Shown here: positions 1-5,725 of the stretch, one piece after another
Numbering within the stretch: position 1 is the first letter of the stretch
How the letters are laid out: every line of letters begins with the position of its first letter
NCBI GenBank assembly: GCA_025353985.1
Contig: JANXNT010000957.1
Coordinates: 1 to 5,725 of the forward strand
Reading direction: 5' to 3'
DNA: 5,725 bases
DNA from: Limnoglobus sp.
GTDB lineage: Bacteria > Planctomycetota > Planctomycetia > Gemmatales > Gemmataceae
Notes under the pieces: model-generated
The model's input: only the letters and a program-made list of their open reading frames with translations
What the model was told of the DNA's origin: nothing
The model's database searches: none
Made by a program: the position numbers and the translations under genes

Positions 1-313
1 CCGCTTCCATCGCGGCCCGGCACTCGGCCCAACCGAGCCGCGTCAGTGCCACCCGCAATTCGGAAACGCGACTCTCGCCGGAGTTCATCGCCTCCGCCGC
101 AAGTAAGACTTTCCAGGCGTCTTCGGGTTTATCCGCACGCAAAGACTTCTCGCCGGCCGCCGCATACGCCACCGCCACCTCGCGCTGCATTCGCCAGGCT
201 TTGCGGTGCCCATCCGCCACGAGCGGCCCCAACAGGCGTTGGGCCTCATCCGGGCGCGCATTCCGAAGCGCCTCGCGTGCCTGACGTACGATCAACCAAT
301 TCGACAGTGCCAT
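1..313 (-). CDS. N-terminal part of an Ala/Arg-rich helical (TPR-like) protein, function unknown
   Basis: An open frame starts with ATG at 313-311 and runs to the left edge without a stop, giving 104 complete codons; the 3' end is missing. The protein begins MALSNWLIVRQAREALRN and is rich in Ala, Arg, Glu and Leu, with no signal peptide or membrane segment in the visible part. Predicted helices follow each other (about residues 8-19, 21-33, 37-60, 63-76 and 80-103) with small residues spaced as in TPR-type repeats, for example PDEAQRLLGPLVADG and PEDAWKVLLAAEAMNSGE, which look like two related helix-turn units. That suggests a protein-protein interaction scaffold. Planctomycetes have proteins of this kind that carry a signalling domain further downstream (an FHA domain is one possibility from memory), but nothing visible here proves it. 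No Shine-Dalgarno sequence precedes the ATG; a TATACT hexamer lies 8 bases upstream. The steady coding composition and reading to the edge make a real gene likely; the function is not recognised. Confidence 0.72.
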   Translation of the reverse strand, partial: MALSNWLIVRQAREALRNARPDEAQRLLGPLVADGHRKAWRMQREVAVAYAAAGEKSLRADKPEDAWKVLLAAEAMNSGESRVSELRVALTRLGWAECRAAMEA

Positions 314-321
314 ATGGAAAG

Positions 322-350
322 AGTATAACCGCTAGCGCAGTCGGGGTACA
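322..350 (-). promoter_or_regulatory. Possible promoter of the leftward helical-repeat gene
   Basis: On the minus strand the hexamer TATACT (327-322) is a good match to a sigma-70 type -10 element. A 17-base spacer leads to TGTACC (350-345), a poor -35 match. The expected transcription start is near 315, two bases before the ATG at 313, so the mRNA would be leaderless or nearly so. This agrees with the lack of any purine-rich ribosome binding site in the preceding CTCTTTCCAT. It is an inference from motif and spacing only. Confidence 0.35.
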
Positions 351-358
351 TTCGCCTC

Positions 359-383
359 GCGAAATCGAGTCCGCGCATTTCGC
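359..383. promoter_or_regulatory. Inverted repeat in the divergent intergenic region, candidate operator
   Basis: GCGAAAT (359-365) and ATTTCGC (377-383) form a perfect 7-base inverted repeat with an 11-base spacer. The half-site centres are 18 bases apart, roughly two helical turns, as expected for a dimeric regulator. It lies between the divergent starts of the helical-repeat gene and gnd, 69 bases upstream of the gnd ATG. A 7-base dyad can occur by chance in a region of this size, so the call is weak. Confidence 0.22.
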
Positions 384-440
384 ACCTCCACGTGGGGCGT
401 TGTTGTCGTATCATTTTCCACGTCGCCGTTTCTTCCACTC

Positions 441-452
441 AAGGTTTCCGTT
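441..452 (+). promoter_or_regulatory. Weak ribosome binding site of gnd
   Basis: AAGG (441-444) sits 8 bases before the ATG at 453. It is a short Shine-Dalgarno match, at good spacing, and supports the chosen start. No convincing -35/-10 pair was found upstream on the plus strand; TATCAT (409-414) is the best -10-like hexamer but has no good -35 partner. Confidence 0.45.
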
Positions 453-1916
453 ATGTCAACTGCAACTGCCGACATCGGTCTGATTGGCCTCGCCGTTATG
501 GGCGAAAACCTCGTCCTGAATATGGAGTCGCGCGGGTATACCTGCGCCGTCTTCAACCGCACGACGGATAAGGTCGATGCGTTCGTCAACGGTCGGGGCA
601 AGGGCAAGAAATTCGTTGGGGCACACACGCTCAAAGACTTCGCTGCCAGCCTGAAACGGCCGCGCAAGGTCATGATGATGGTGAAGGCCGGGAAGGCCGT
701 CGACGATACGATGGCCTCGGTTCTGCCGTTCCTCGAAGCGGGCGATATCCTCATCGACGGTGGCAACACGCACTTCCCCGATACCTCCCGTCGCGTCGCC
801 GAATGCAAGGCACGGGGCATTCACTTCGTCGGTAGTGGCGTGTCCGGTGGCGAAGAAGGCGCACTGATCGGCCCGAGCATTATGCCGGGTGGCGATGCGG
901 CCGCGTGGCCCGCCGTGAAGCCGATCTTCCAGGCGATTGCCGCGAAGGTCGATGGCGGCGTGCCGTGCTGCGATTGGGTCGGGCCAGAGGGCGCGGGGCA
1001 CTTTGTGAAGATGGTTCACAACGGCATCGAGTACGGCGATATTCAGCTGATCTGCGAAGCGTACGACTTGCTCAAAAACACACTGGGCCTCGGGGCAAGC
1101 GAACTCAAAGATGTCTTCGCGAAGTGGAACACCGGCCCGCTCGATAGCTATCTCGTCGAAATTACCCGCGATATTTTCGGCTACATCGACCCGGAAACCA
1201 ACAAGCCGATGGTCGATCTGATCCTCGACACCGCGGGCCAAAAGGGCACCGGTAAGTGGACCGTCGATGCCGCCACCGAAACGGGCACGGCGCTAACGCT
1301 GATCTCCGAAGCGGTGTTCAGCCGGTGTCTGTCGGCCCAAAAAGACGAGCGCGTCGCGGCAAGCAAGATCCTGCCTGCACCGGTCGTGCCGGCGTTCATC
1401 GGCGATAAAACGCAGTTCATCGCCGATGTCGAAATGGCACTTTACGGCAGCAAAATCATCAGTTACGCGCAAGGTTACGCACTGATGGCGGCGTTCGCCA
1501 AGGCCCAGAAATGGGAACTCAACATGGGTGGCATCGCGCTCATGTGGCGTGGCGGTTGCATCATCCGCAGCAAGTTCCTCGGGAACATCAAGGAAGCATT
1601 CGACAAGAACGCGAATCTCGTGAACCTGCTCGTCGATCCGTTCTTCGCGGGGGAAATCTCGAAGGCCGCACCCGGCTGGCGTCGCGCGATTTCGAACGCC
1701 GTGCTGTCCGGCACGCCGATGCCCGCGATGGGGTCCGCACTGTCGTACTTCGACGGGTACCGCACCGCACGCCTGCCCGCGAACCTGCTGCAAGCCCAAC
1801 GCGATTACTTCGGGGCGCACACCTACGAGCGCATCGATAAGGCACGCGGCGAGTTCTTCCACACCAACTGGACCGGCCGCGGTGGCAACACGACGAGCAA
1901 GGCTTACAACGTGTAA
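453..1916 (+). CDS. gnd: 6-phosphogluconate dehydrogenase, NADP-dependent, decarboxylating
   Basis: This 487-residue protein oxidises and decarboxylates 6-phosphogluconate to ribulose 5-phosphate, making NADPH, in the cytosolic oxidative pentose phosphate pathway. The N-terminal Rossmann domain has the nucleotide motif GLAVMG (residues 12-17) and NRT (35-37), the element that reads the 2'-phosphate of NADP. GSGVSGGEEGA (127-137) forms part of the substrate site. The family's catalytic segment KMVHNGIEYGD (186-196) keeps the catalytic Lys186, His189-Asn190 and Glu193-Tyr194. The family signature ending in KGTGKW is at 264-269. Arg291 corresponds by alignment from memory to a phosphate-binding arginine, and the C-terminal RTARLPANLLQAQRDYFGAH (437-456) carries the Arg450 and His456 that reach into the partner subunit of the dimer. 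Length fits the long, E. coli-type family (about 470-490 residues). The start is supported by the adjacent Rossmann motif and an AAGG eight bases upstream. It is a single gene with no zwf or pgl neighbour here. Every key motif is intact, so it is very probably functional. Confidence 0.97.
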   Translation: MSTATADIGLIGLAVMGENLVLNMESRGYTCAVFNRTTDKVDAFVNGRGKGKKFVGAHTLKDFAASLKRPRKVMMMVKAGKAVDDTMASVLPFLEAGDILIDGGNTHFPDTSRRVAECKARGIHFVGSGVSGGEEGALIGPSIMPGGDAAAWPAVKPIFQAIAAKVDGGVPCCDWVGPEGAGHFVKMVHNGIEYGDIQLICEAYDLLKNTLGLGASELKDVFAKWNTGPLDSYLVEITRDIFGYIDPETNKPMVDLILDTAGQKGTGKWTVDAATETGTALTLISEAVFSRCLSAQKDERVAASKILPAPVVPAFIGDKTQFIADVEMALYGSKIISYAQGYALMAAFAKAQKWELNMGGIALMWRGGCIIRSKFLGNIKEAFDKNANLVNLLVDPFFAGEISKAAPGWRRAISNAVLSGTPMPAMGSALSYFDGYRTARLPANLLQAQRDYFGAHTYERIDKARGEFFHTNWTGRGGNTTSKAYNV

Positions 1917-1931
1917 ATCCTATCGCCATCC

Positions 1932-1959
1932 TCGGCATCGACGCTCTCGTCGATGCCGA
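1932..1959. terminator. Hairpin between convergent genes, probable bidirectional terminator
   Basis: TCGGCATCGACG (1932-1943) pairs perfectly with CGTCGATGCCGA (1948-1959) around a CTCT loop, giving a 12-bp stem. It begins 16 bases after the gnd stop and ends 15 bases from the last base of the convergent gene, so it is placed almost symmetrically in the 58-base spacer. Neither strand has a proper U-tract after the stem, so it is not a textbook intrinsic terminator, but such hairpins between convergent genes commonly end or protect both mRNAs. Confidence 0.65.
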
Positions 1960-1974
1960 TTCGGAGTTGTCGCA

Positions 1975-4900
1975 CTACGGCAAAATGCGGATCGCGAGTG
2001 GGTCGTGCCAGTGTTGGCTTTCGGGCTGGTAGTACAAATAGGCGCGGCTTGCGGGGCCGCGATATTCACCGGGCACATCGGCGATCGTGTCGAAGTTGAG
2101 TTCGATAATCTGCTTCGGTTTCAGGCCGCGCCAGTAGAGAATCAATTCGCGGCCACGCTGTTCCCAATAGTCGATACCGCGTAGTTCGCGCAGTTGTTTC
2201 ATGTCTGCGGGTAGCTTCAGCCCTGCTGGTATCCCGATGATCGCGATGGCCATACCTTGTTCGGTTGCGGTCGCATTTTCCAGCCGCACGCGCAGTTGTA
2301 CGGCATGCCCCTCGGTCGCTTCGGGCTGGCTCAAAGACGTCGTGAGCTTGACGGGACGATCGAGAAACGTCTCGGGTTTCAAGGCTCGTGCGGTCCACGC
2401 GACGCTGAACGGGTAAGCCGCCGTTGCGGTGGTTTCGAGGCGAATTTCTTTCGCACCATCTTCAAAAATCTCGTCGGAAAATTCGACCGCAATCGAGTCG
2501 GTACTTGCCGTGTCGAACGGCTGTTTCGCCACGATTCGATCTGCGACGCGAACGATGAGTTCGCCTTTCTCAGGGGCTGCGTTCTTCAATCGTGCCTTTT
2601 CCACAAGGGCTTTGAGCGTCAACACGGTTGCTTGTGTCGCGCCGAATGCGCCGAACGGCGTGCGCTTCGTATTCAGCCACGCGGTGGCGTTCACTGCATT
2701 TGCGGTAAATGTCATCGGCGGTTTCAACCATGCCAGCGCGGCGAGTGCGGTCGTCTCGGTAATGAGGTCGATGCCGCTCGAACGGGTGATCGTCGTCTCG
2801 GCGGCGGTCAGTGCGCCGTCGGCATTTTGCAAACTTGCGAGTGCCTTGCGAGCTACGTCGCCACGCGGGTCGTTGCGGTTCAACAGCGCATTAGCGACGA
2901 GTGCCAGCCGATACGGGTCGTTCGATTTCATCGCTTCGGCGAAGGTGGCCGTCAACTCGATTTCGAGTGGCGTCGGCTTACCTCCGACGCGGTCGGCTTC
3001 CGTGATCGCCCAGACGATGTATGCATTCGCGACGGCTTCCGGCACGGCACCGAAACTGTGATTGTCCGCACTACGCTGGAAGCCGCCACGGCCATCGCGG
3101 CGCGACAACAGGAAGCCGCGTGTGCGATCGATGAGCGTCTGTTCGACGGGGTAAACGCGCGACATATCGGCGAGTTGCATGAGGCCGAACGCGGTCAGCG
3201 GTTCGTGTGCGGGTGACTTGCCGAACCACTCGAAGCCTTCGCGGCCATCGGTCTTTTTCGGTACTTCGAAGCTAACGATTTTGGCATAGCCGCGCTCGAG
3301 CATCCCCTTCGCACGGTCGGCGATTGCGGGGTCGGTCTTGCCGAATTCGCGCATCGTATCGAGTGCCAGCACGTTCGGATAATTCGCGGCCGAGGTTTGC
3401 TCGAAGCAGCCGTTCGGCTCGCGCAACAACCCGCCAAGGCTCGATTGCACGTCGGCCATCGCGTTGGCGTAAACGGTGATTTTGCCGCGTAAACTGCCCG
3501 GCACGAATTGCGCGGGAAGCGACAGTTTCGCGGTGCCGGTTTGCTTGAGTATCGCGTTCGTCGTGCCCGACACGGGGAAGCCATCGGGGACGATAATCGT
3601 CGTTCGTTCGAGCGAATCGCCGAACGTTCCTGCTCGCACGGCCAGCCGTAGTTTGGCCGTGCCGCTGGCAATCGATGGCTTGAGCGTGAGGTTCATGCGC
3701 ACCGCTGACATCGCATTGACAGTGATCGTTCGCTCGGCTTCCGTTGCCAGAATTGGCAAGTGATCCGACCATGCGGTGAGTTTCACATTCAGAGCGGTCG
3801 TCGTACCGTTAGCGATGGAAACGGGAACGATCAAACGGTCTGTAGCACTGATTTCTAAGCGCAATTTGATATCGACGGCGAGCGGTTTGCGGACTTCGAT
3901 AAGGCCCGTGACCGTGCCGATGCGACCATCGAGCGTGTGACCAGCGATCAACACGCGATACGGGTTGAGTGCGTCGCTAAGCTGAAATTCGACGCGGCCT
4001 TTGCCATCTTCGGGCAGTACCAACATCGGGTGCCAGTAGACCGTTTCAGTGAAGTCAGTACGCGTGTCGTCGCCAGACGGCGCGACCGGTTTCGTGTGTG
4101 CATATTCGCGAACGACGAACGGTGCAGACCGCGTGAGTGCCTTGGCGACGCGCTTTGCCGCATCGAATTCGGGTGGCGTAATCGCAGCGCGTTGGCCGCG
4201 GATAATCATCTCGACACCCGTAGCGTTGACTCGCGTGGAACCGAGCGCTTCGTCGGCGGTGTAACCATTCGCGAAGCGGACGCCCTTCGCGGGAATCGTG
4301 TCGCGCGTGAGCAGGAACGGGTCGTCGTTCGAGACGATGCGGTTCGATGGCTTCGGCATATGCGTGGACGTTTTGCTTGCCGATTCGAGCATCCAGCGGC
4401 CATCACGTGGCTCCGGAATCGGCTCGGGCATGGCAGCCAGTTTCGGCTCAATCATCGTCGCAGTACCGATGTCGCTGCGAGTGTTCGCGAACATCGCGAA
4501 GAGTACGACCGCGAGCGCCACGAACGCGAATCCGCCGAAACGAATCGTACGCGATCCGCGAACGATGGCGAGTAAACCGATGATCGCAAGTATGCCGGCA
4601 AGCCACGGCGTGCGGCTCTGAATCGCATCGCGATAGTGTGCAAGTTGGCTGGAATTCGTGGCGAAATCGGTAGCAGCCGTGGCACGATTCGCAACGGAAA
4701 CCTTGCGGGCTTCCTCGGCCGCTAACAGCACGTTGCGGTAATTCGCGGTCGCTTCATCGAGCGCCTTCACGGCGGGGTCGAACTGCGGCAAGTAGCGTGC
4801 TGACACCGGGTCGTCAGCGAGTGTACCCCCGCGAAGCCACCGCGGCTTCATGCCGTTCGAGACGCGGAATTTATCGGCATCCGCCGTCGATTGAAATCGC

Positions 4901-5725
4901 CCAGTCTGTTCGGCAAACCGACGCCAGCCTTGCGTGCCGAGGAGCAAATCGAGCGTTACGGCGGCCTTCGGGTGCGATGTTAAGAAGAAGTCCGAATGTT
5001 CGAGCAAGTCCGGCTTCTGTACTTCGCCATTCAGCAGAAAATACGTCGGCAATAAACGGTCCGTTTTGTCGTCGGCCATCGTGGCGACGCTCTCGTTGAC
5101 GACGGCGGCCCACAGAATCGCGGCCGTGGCGGCACCGGTTTCGTTCGTCGACGAAATATCCAGTTTCACACGTTCGCCGGGTGCGTACGAATTACTGTTT
5201 GCCTTGAAATTCAGGATCAATTGCGATTTCGGGCGGCGGAACATCAGCCGTTCGGCAAGCGGGGCACCGTCAGTTTCGTCGAGGACTGTCACACGGGTGA
5301 CACCACCCGGCGAACCGGCCACCGGTGTCAGAACCACATCGACGGCCTGCCCGGCGATGGCCGTAACTTGCTGTTGCGCAATGGCAACGCCCCGCGTGTA
5401 TGCCCCGACGAACAACGTGCGATTTCGCGTCGATGTAATCGCGATGCGGATCGGATCGTTAGCATCGACGACACCTTGCGCGATTCGCAATAGCGTGCCA
5501 TCGGGTTTGGCTTTCAAGGACTTTTCATCGAGTGACACCGCATCGGCACCTTGCGGCCTCTGCAACTTGACGCTGTAAATCTTGCCCGCTTCGGGGGTGA
5601 AGGTAAACACGCCGAGGCCCTGGTTCGCGCCGGGTTGATCGGCATCGGTCATCGTCTGCAAGTCGGCGACGTTGCGCATGCCATCGTTGAGGTGGCCAAC
5701 GATGTCGGCGGGTCTACCAAGTTTC
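1975..5725 (-). CDS. Alpha-2-macroglobulin-like thioester protein with internal transmembrane hairpin (N-terminus missing)
   Basis: The frame is open from the right edge to a TAG at 1977-1975, giving 1249 visible codons. The Met at 5679 is internal: 15 further in-frame codons (beginning KLGRPADIVG) lie upstream, and they join a beta-sandwich strand pattern GVFTFTPEAGKIYSVK. Numbering below takes that Met as 1. Residues 1-120 look like macroglobulin (MG) beta domains. Residues 125-255 form a further MG region with LPTYFLLNGEV and GTQGWRRF (249-255). Residues 300-355 are helical and charged, followed by two hydrophobic helices (358-374, 381-398) and a Pro-rich linker near 410-425. DFTETVYWHPMLVLPEDGKG (542-561) is the strand block that normally follows the bait region. 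The thioester motif GCFEQ (757-761) opens an alpha-helical thioester domain to about 1030, and the C-terminus (about 1115-1234), ending with GEYRGPASRAYLYYQPE, resembles the receptor-binding domain. Family role: covalent trapping of proteases or attachment to targets through the Cys-Gln thioester, usually in the envelope. The signal peptide or anchor is not visible. The usual bacterial partner pbpC is absent on the 3' side. Target and precise role are unknown. Confidence 0.93.
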   Translation of the reverse strand, partial: KLGRPADIVGHLNDGMRNVADLQTMTDADQPGANQGLGVFTFTPEAGKIYSVKLQRPQGADAVSLDEKSLKAKPDGTLLRIAQGVVDANDPIRIAITSTRNRTLFVGAYTRGVAIAQQQVTAIAGQAVDVVLTPVAGSPGGVTRVTVLDETDGAPLAERLMFRRPKSQLILNFKANSNSYAPGERVKLDISSTNETGAATAAILWAAVVNESVATMADDKTDRLLPTYFLLNGEVQKPDLLEHSDFFLTSHPKAAVTLDLLLGTQGWRRFAEQTGRFQSTADADKFRVSNGMKPRWLRGGTLADDPVSARYLPQFDPAVKALDEATANYRNVLLAAEEARKVSVANRATAATDFATNSSQLAHYRDAIQSRTPWLAGILAIIGLLAIVRGSRTIRFGGFAFVALAVVLFAMFANTRSDIGTATMIEPKLAAMPEPIPEPRDGRWMLESASKTSTHMPKPSNRIVSNDDPFLLTRDTIPAKGVRFANGYTADEALGSTRVNATGVEMIIRGQRAAITPPEFDAAKRVAKALTRSAPFVVREYAHTKPVAPSGDDTRTDFTETVYWHPMLVLPEDGKGRVEFQLSDALNPYRVLIAGHTLDGRIGTVTGLIEVRKPLAVDIKLRLEISATDRLIVPVSIANGTTTALNVKLTAWSDHLPILATEAERTITVNAMSAVRMNLTLKPSIASGTAKLRLAVRAGTFGDSLERTTIIVPDGFPVSGTTNAILKQTGTAKLSLPAQFVPGSLRGKITVYANAMADVQSSLGGLLREPNGCFEQTSAANYPNVLALDTMREFGKTDPAIADRAKGMLERGYAKIVSFEVPKKTDGREGFEWFGKSPAHEPLTAFGLMQLADMSRVYPVEQTLIDRTRGFLLSRRDGRGGFQRSADNHSFGAVPEAVANAYIVWAITEADRVGGKPTPLEIELTATFAEAMKSNDPYRLALVANALLNRNDPRGDVARKALASLQNADGALTAAETTITRSSGIDLITETTALAALAWLKPPMTFTANAVNATAWLNTKRTPFGAFGATQATVLTLKALVEKARLKNAAPEKGELIVRVADRIVAKQPFDTASTDSIAVEFSDEIFEDGAKEIRLETTATAAYPFSVAWTARALKPETFLDRPVKLTTSLSQPEATEGHAVQLRVRLENATATEQGMAIAIIGIPAGLKLPADMKQLRELRGIDYWEQRGRELILYWRGLKPKQIIELNFDTIADVPGEYRGPASRAYLYYQPESQHWHDPLAIRILP
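3397..3411 (-). other. Thioester motif GCFEQ of the A2M-like protein
   Basis: The codons read Gly-Cys-Phe-Glu-Gln (residues 757-761 counted from the Met at 5679), in the context REPNGCFEQTSAANYPNV. In A2M and complement proteins, the Cys and Gln side chains of GCxEQ form the internal thioester that reacts with target nucleophiles. Both residues are present, so the site is predicted to be competent. The common preceding PYG or PSG is PNG here. Confidence 0.9.
4483..4611 (-). other. Predicted two-helix membrane hairpin inside the A2M-like protein
   Basis: Residues 357-399 hold two uncharged hydrophobic runs, TPWLAGILAIIGLLAIV and FGGFAFVALAVVLFAMFA, separated by the basic loop RGSRTIR. The basic loop suggests it faces the cytoplasm, with both flanking ends on the outer face of the inner membrane. 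The hairpin lies between the GTQGWRRF block and the DFTETVYWHP block, the place where a soluble A2M has its bait region. Hydrophobicity is read directly; topology is inferred. Confidence 0.75.

Noticed and set aside
409..414. TATCAT as the -10 element of the gnd promoter
   Set aside because: No acceptable -35 hexamer lies 16-18 bases upstream (the sequence there is CCTCCAC-like), so it is not annotated as a promoter.
46..483. Open frame of 145 codons on the plus strand crossing the divergent intergenic region into gnd
   Set aside because: It is a Pro/Arg/Ser-rich translation, antisense to the helical-repeat gene and overlapping the gnd start out of frame. It is not credible as a gene.
456..1241. 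Long open frame of 261 codons on the minus strand inside gnd
   Set aside because: It lies antisense to an intact, strongly recognised gene, and its protein shows no family motif. Such frames are expected opposite GC-rich coding sequence.
2257..3216. Open frame of 319 codons on the plus strand opposite the A2M-like gene
   Set aside because: The translation is Arg/Cys/Gly-rich, without domain patterns, and fully antisense to the thioester domain, whose reading is clear. It is a composition shadow.
3937..4575. Open frame of 212 codons on the plus strand opposite the middle of the A2M-like gene
   Set aside because: It is Arg-rich with no recognisable motif and lies antisense to a continuous coding frame.
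5677..5679. ATG at 5679 as the true start of the A2M-like gene
   Set aside because: The frame continues open for 15 codons to the window edge, the Met lies inside a beta-domain sequence, there is no signal peptide after it, and A2M-like proteins are usually longer than 1234 residues.

Overview
The window looks like GC-rich chromosomal DNA from a planctomycete, most likely a member of the Gemmataceae. This is inferred from the GC-rich codon use, the style of the large thioester protein (motifs such as GTQGWRRF, REYAH and DFTETVYWHP) and weak or absent Shine-Dalgarno sequences. No rRNA or marker gene is present to confirm it. There are three protein genes, no RNA gene, no mobile element and no CRISPR array that I can see.

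Layout. Bases 1-313 (minus strand) hold the first 104 codons of a gene that leaves the window on the left. It encodes an Ala/Arg-rich helical, TPR-like protein of unknown function. A 139-bp divergent intergenic region (314-452) separates it from gnd (453-1916, plus strand), a complete and apparently intact 6-phosphogluconate dehydrogenase of the oxidative pentose phosphate pathway. A 58-bp convergent spacer (1917-1974) contains a perfect 12-bp-stem hairpin that could terminate transcription from both sides. The rest of the window (1975-5725, minus strand) is the C-terminal 1249 codons of a very large alpha-2-macroglobulin-like (A2M) protein whose N-terminus lies beyond the right edge.

The genes do not form an operon: the first two diverge and the last two converge. 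gnd is housekeeping metabolism. The A2M-like protein is probably an envelope thioester protein that traps proteases or attaches covalently to targets. It keeps the GCxEQ thioester motif. Its most unusual features are a predicted two-helix transmembrane hairpin placed where a soluble A2M would carry its bait region, and a visible chain in which the thioester cysteine is the only cysteine. The usual bacterial partner, penicillin-binding protein 1C, is not beside it on the 3' side.

I see no clearly new multi-gene system. The membrane-inserted A2M architecture is the item most worth a second look.
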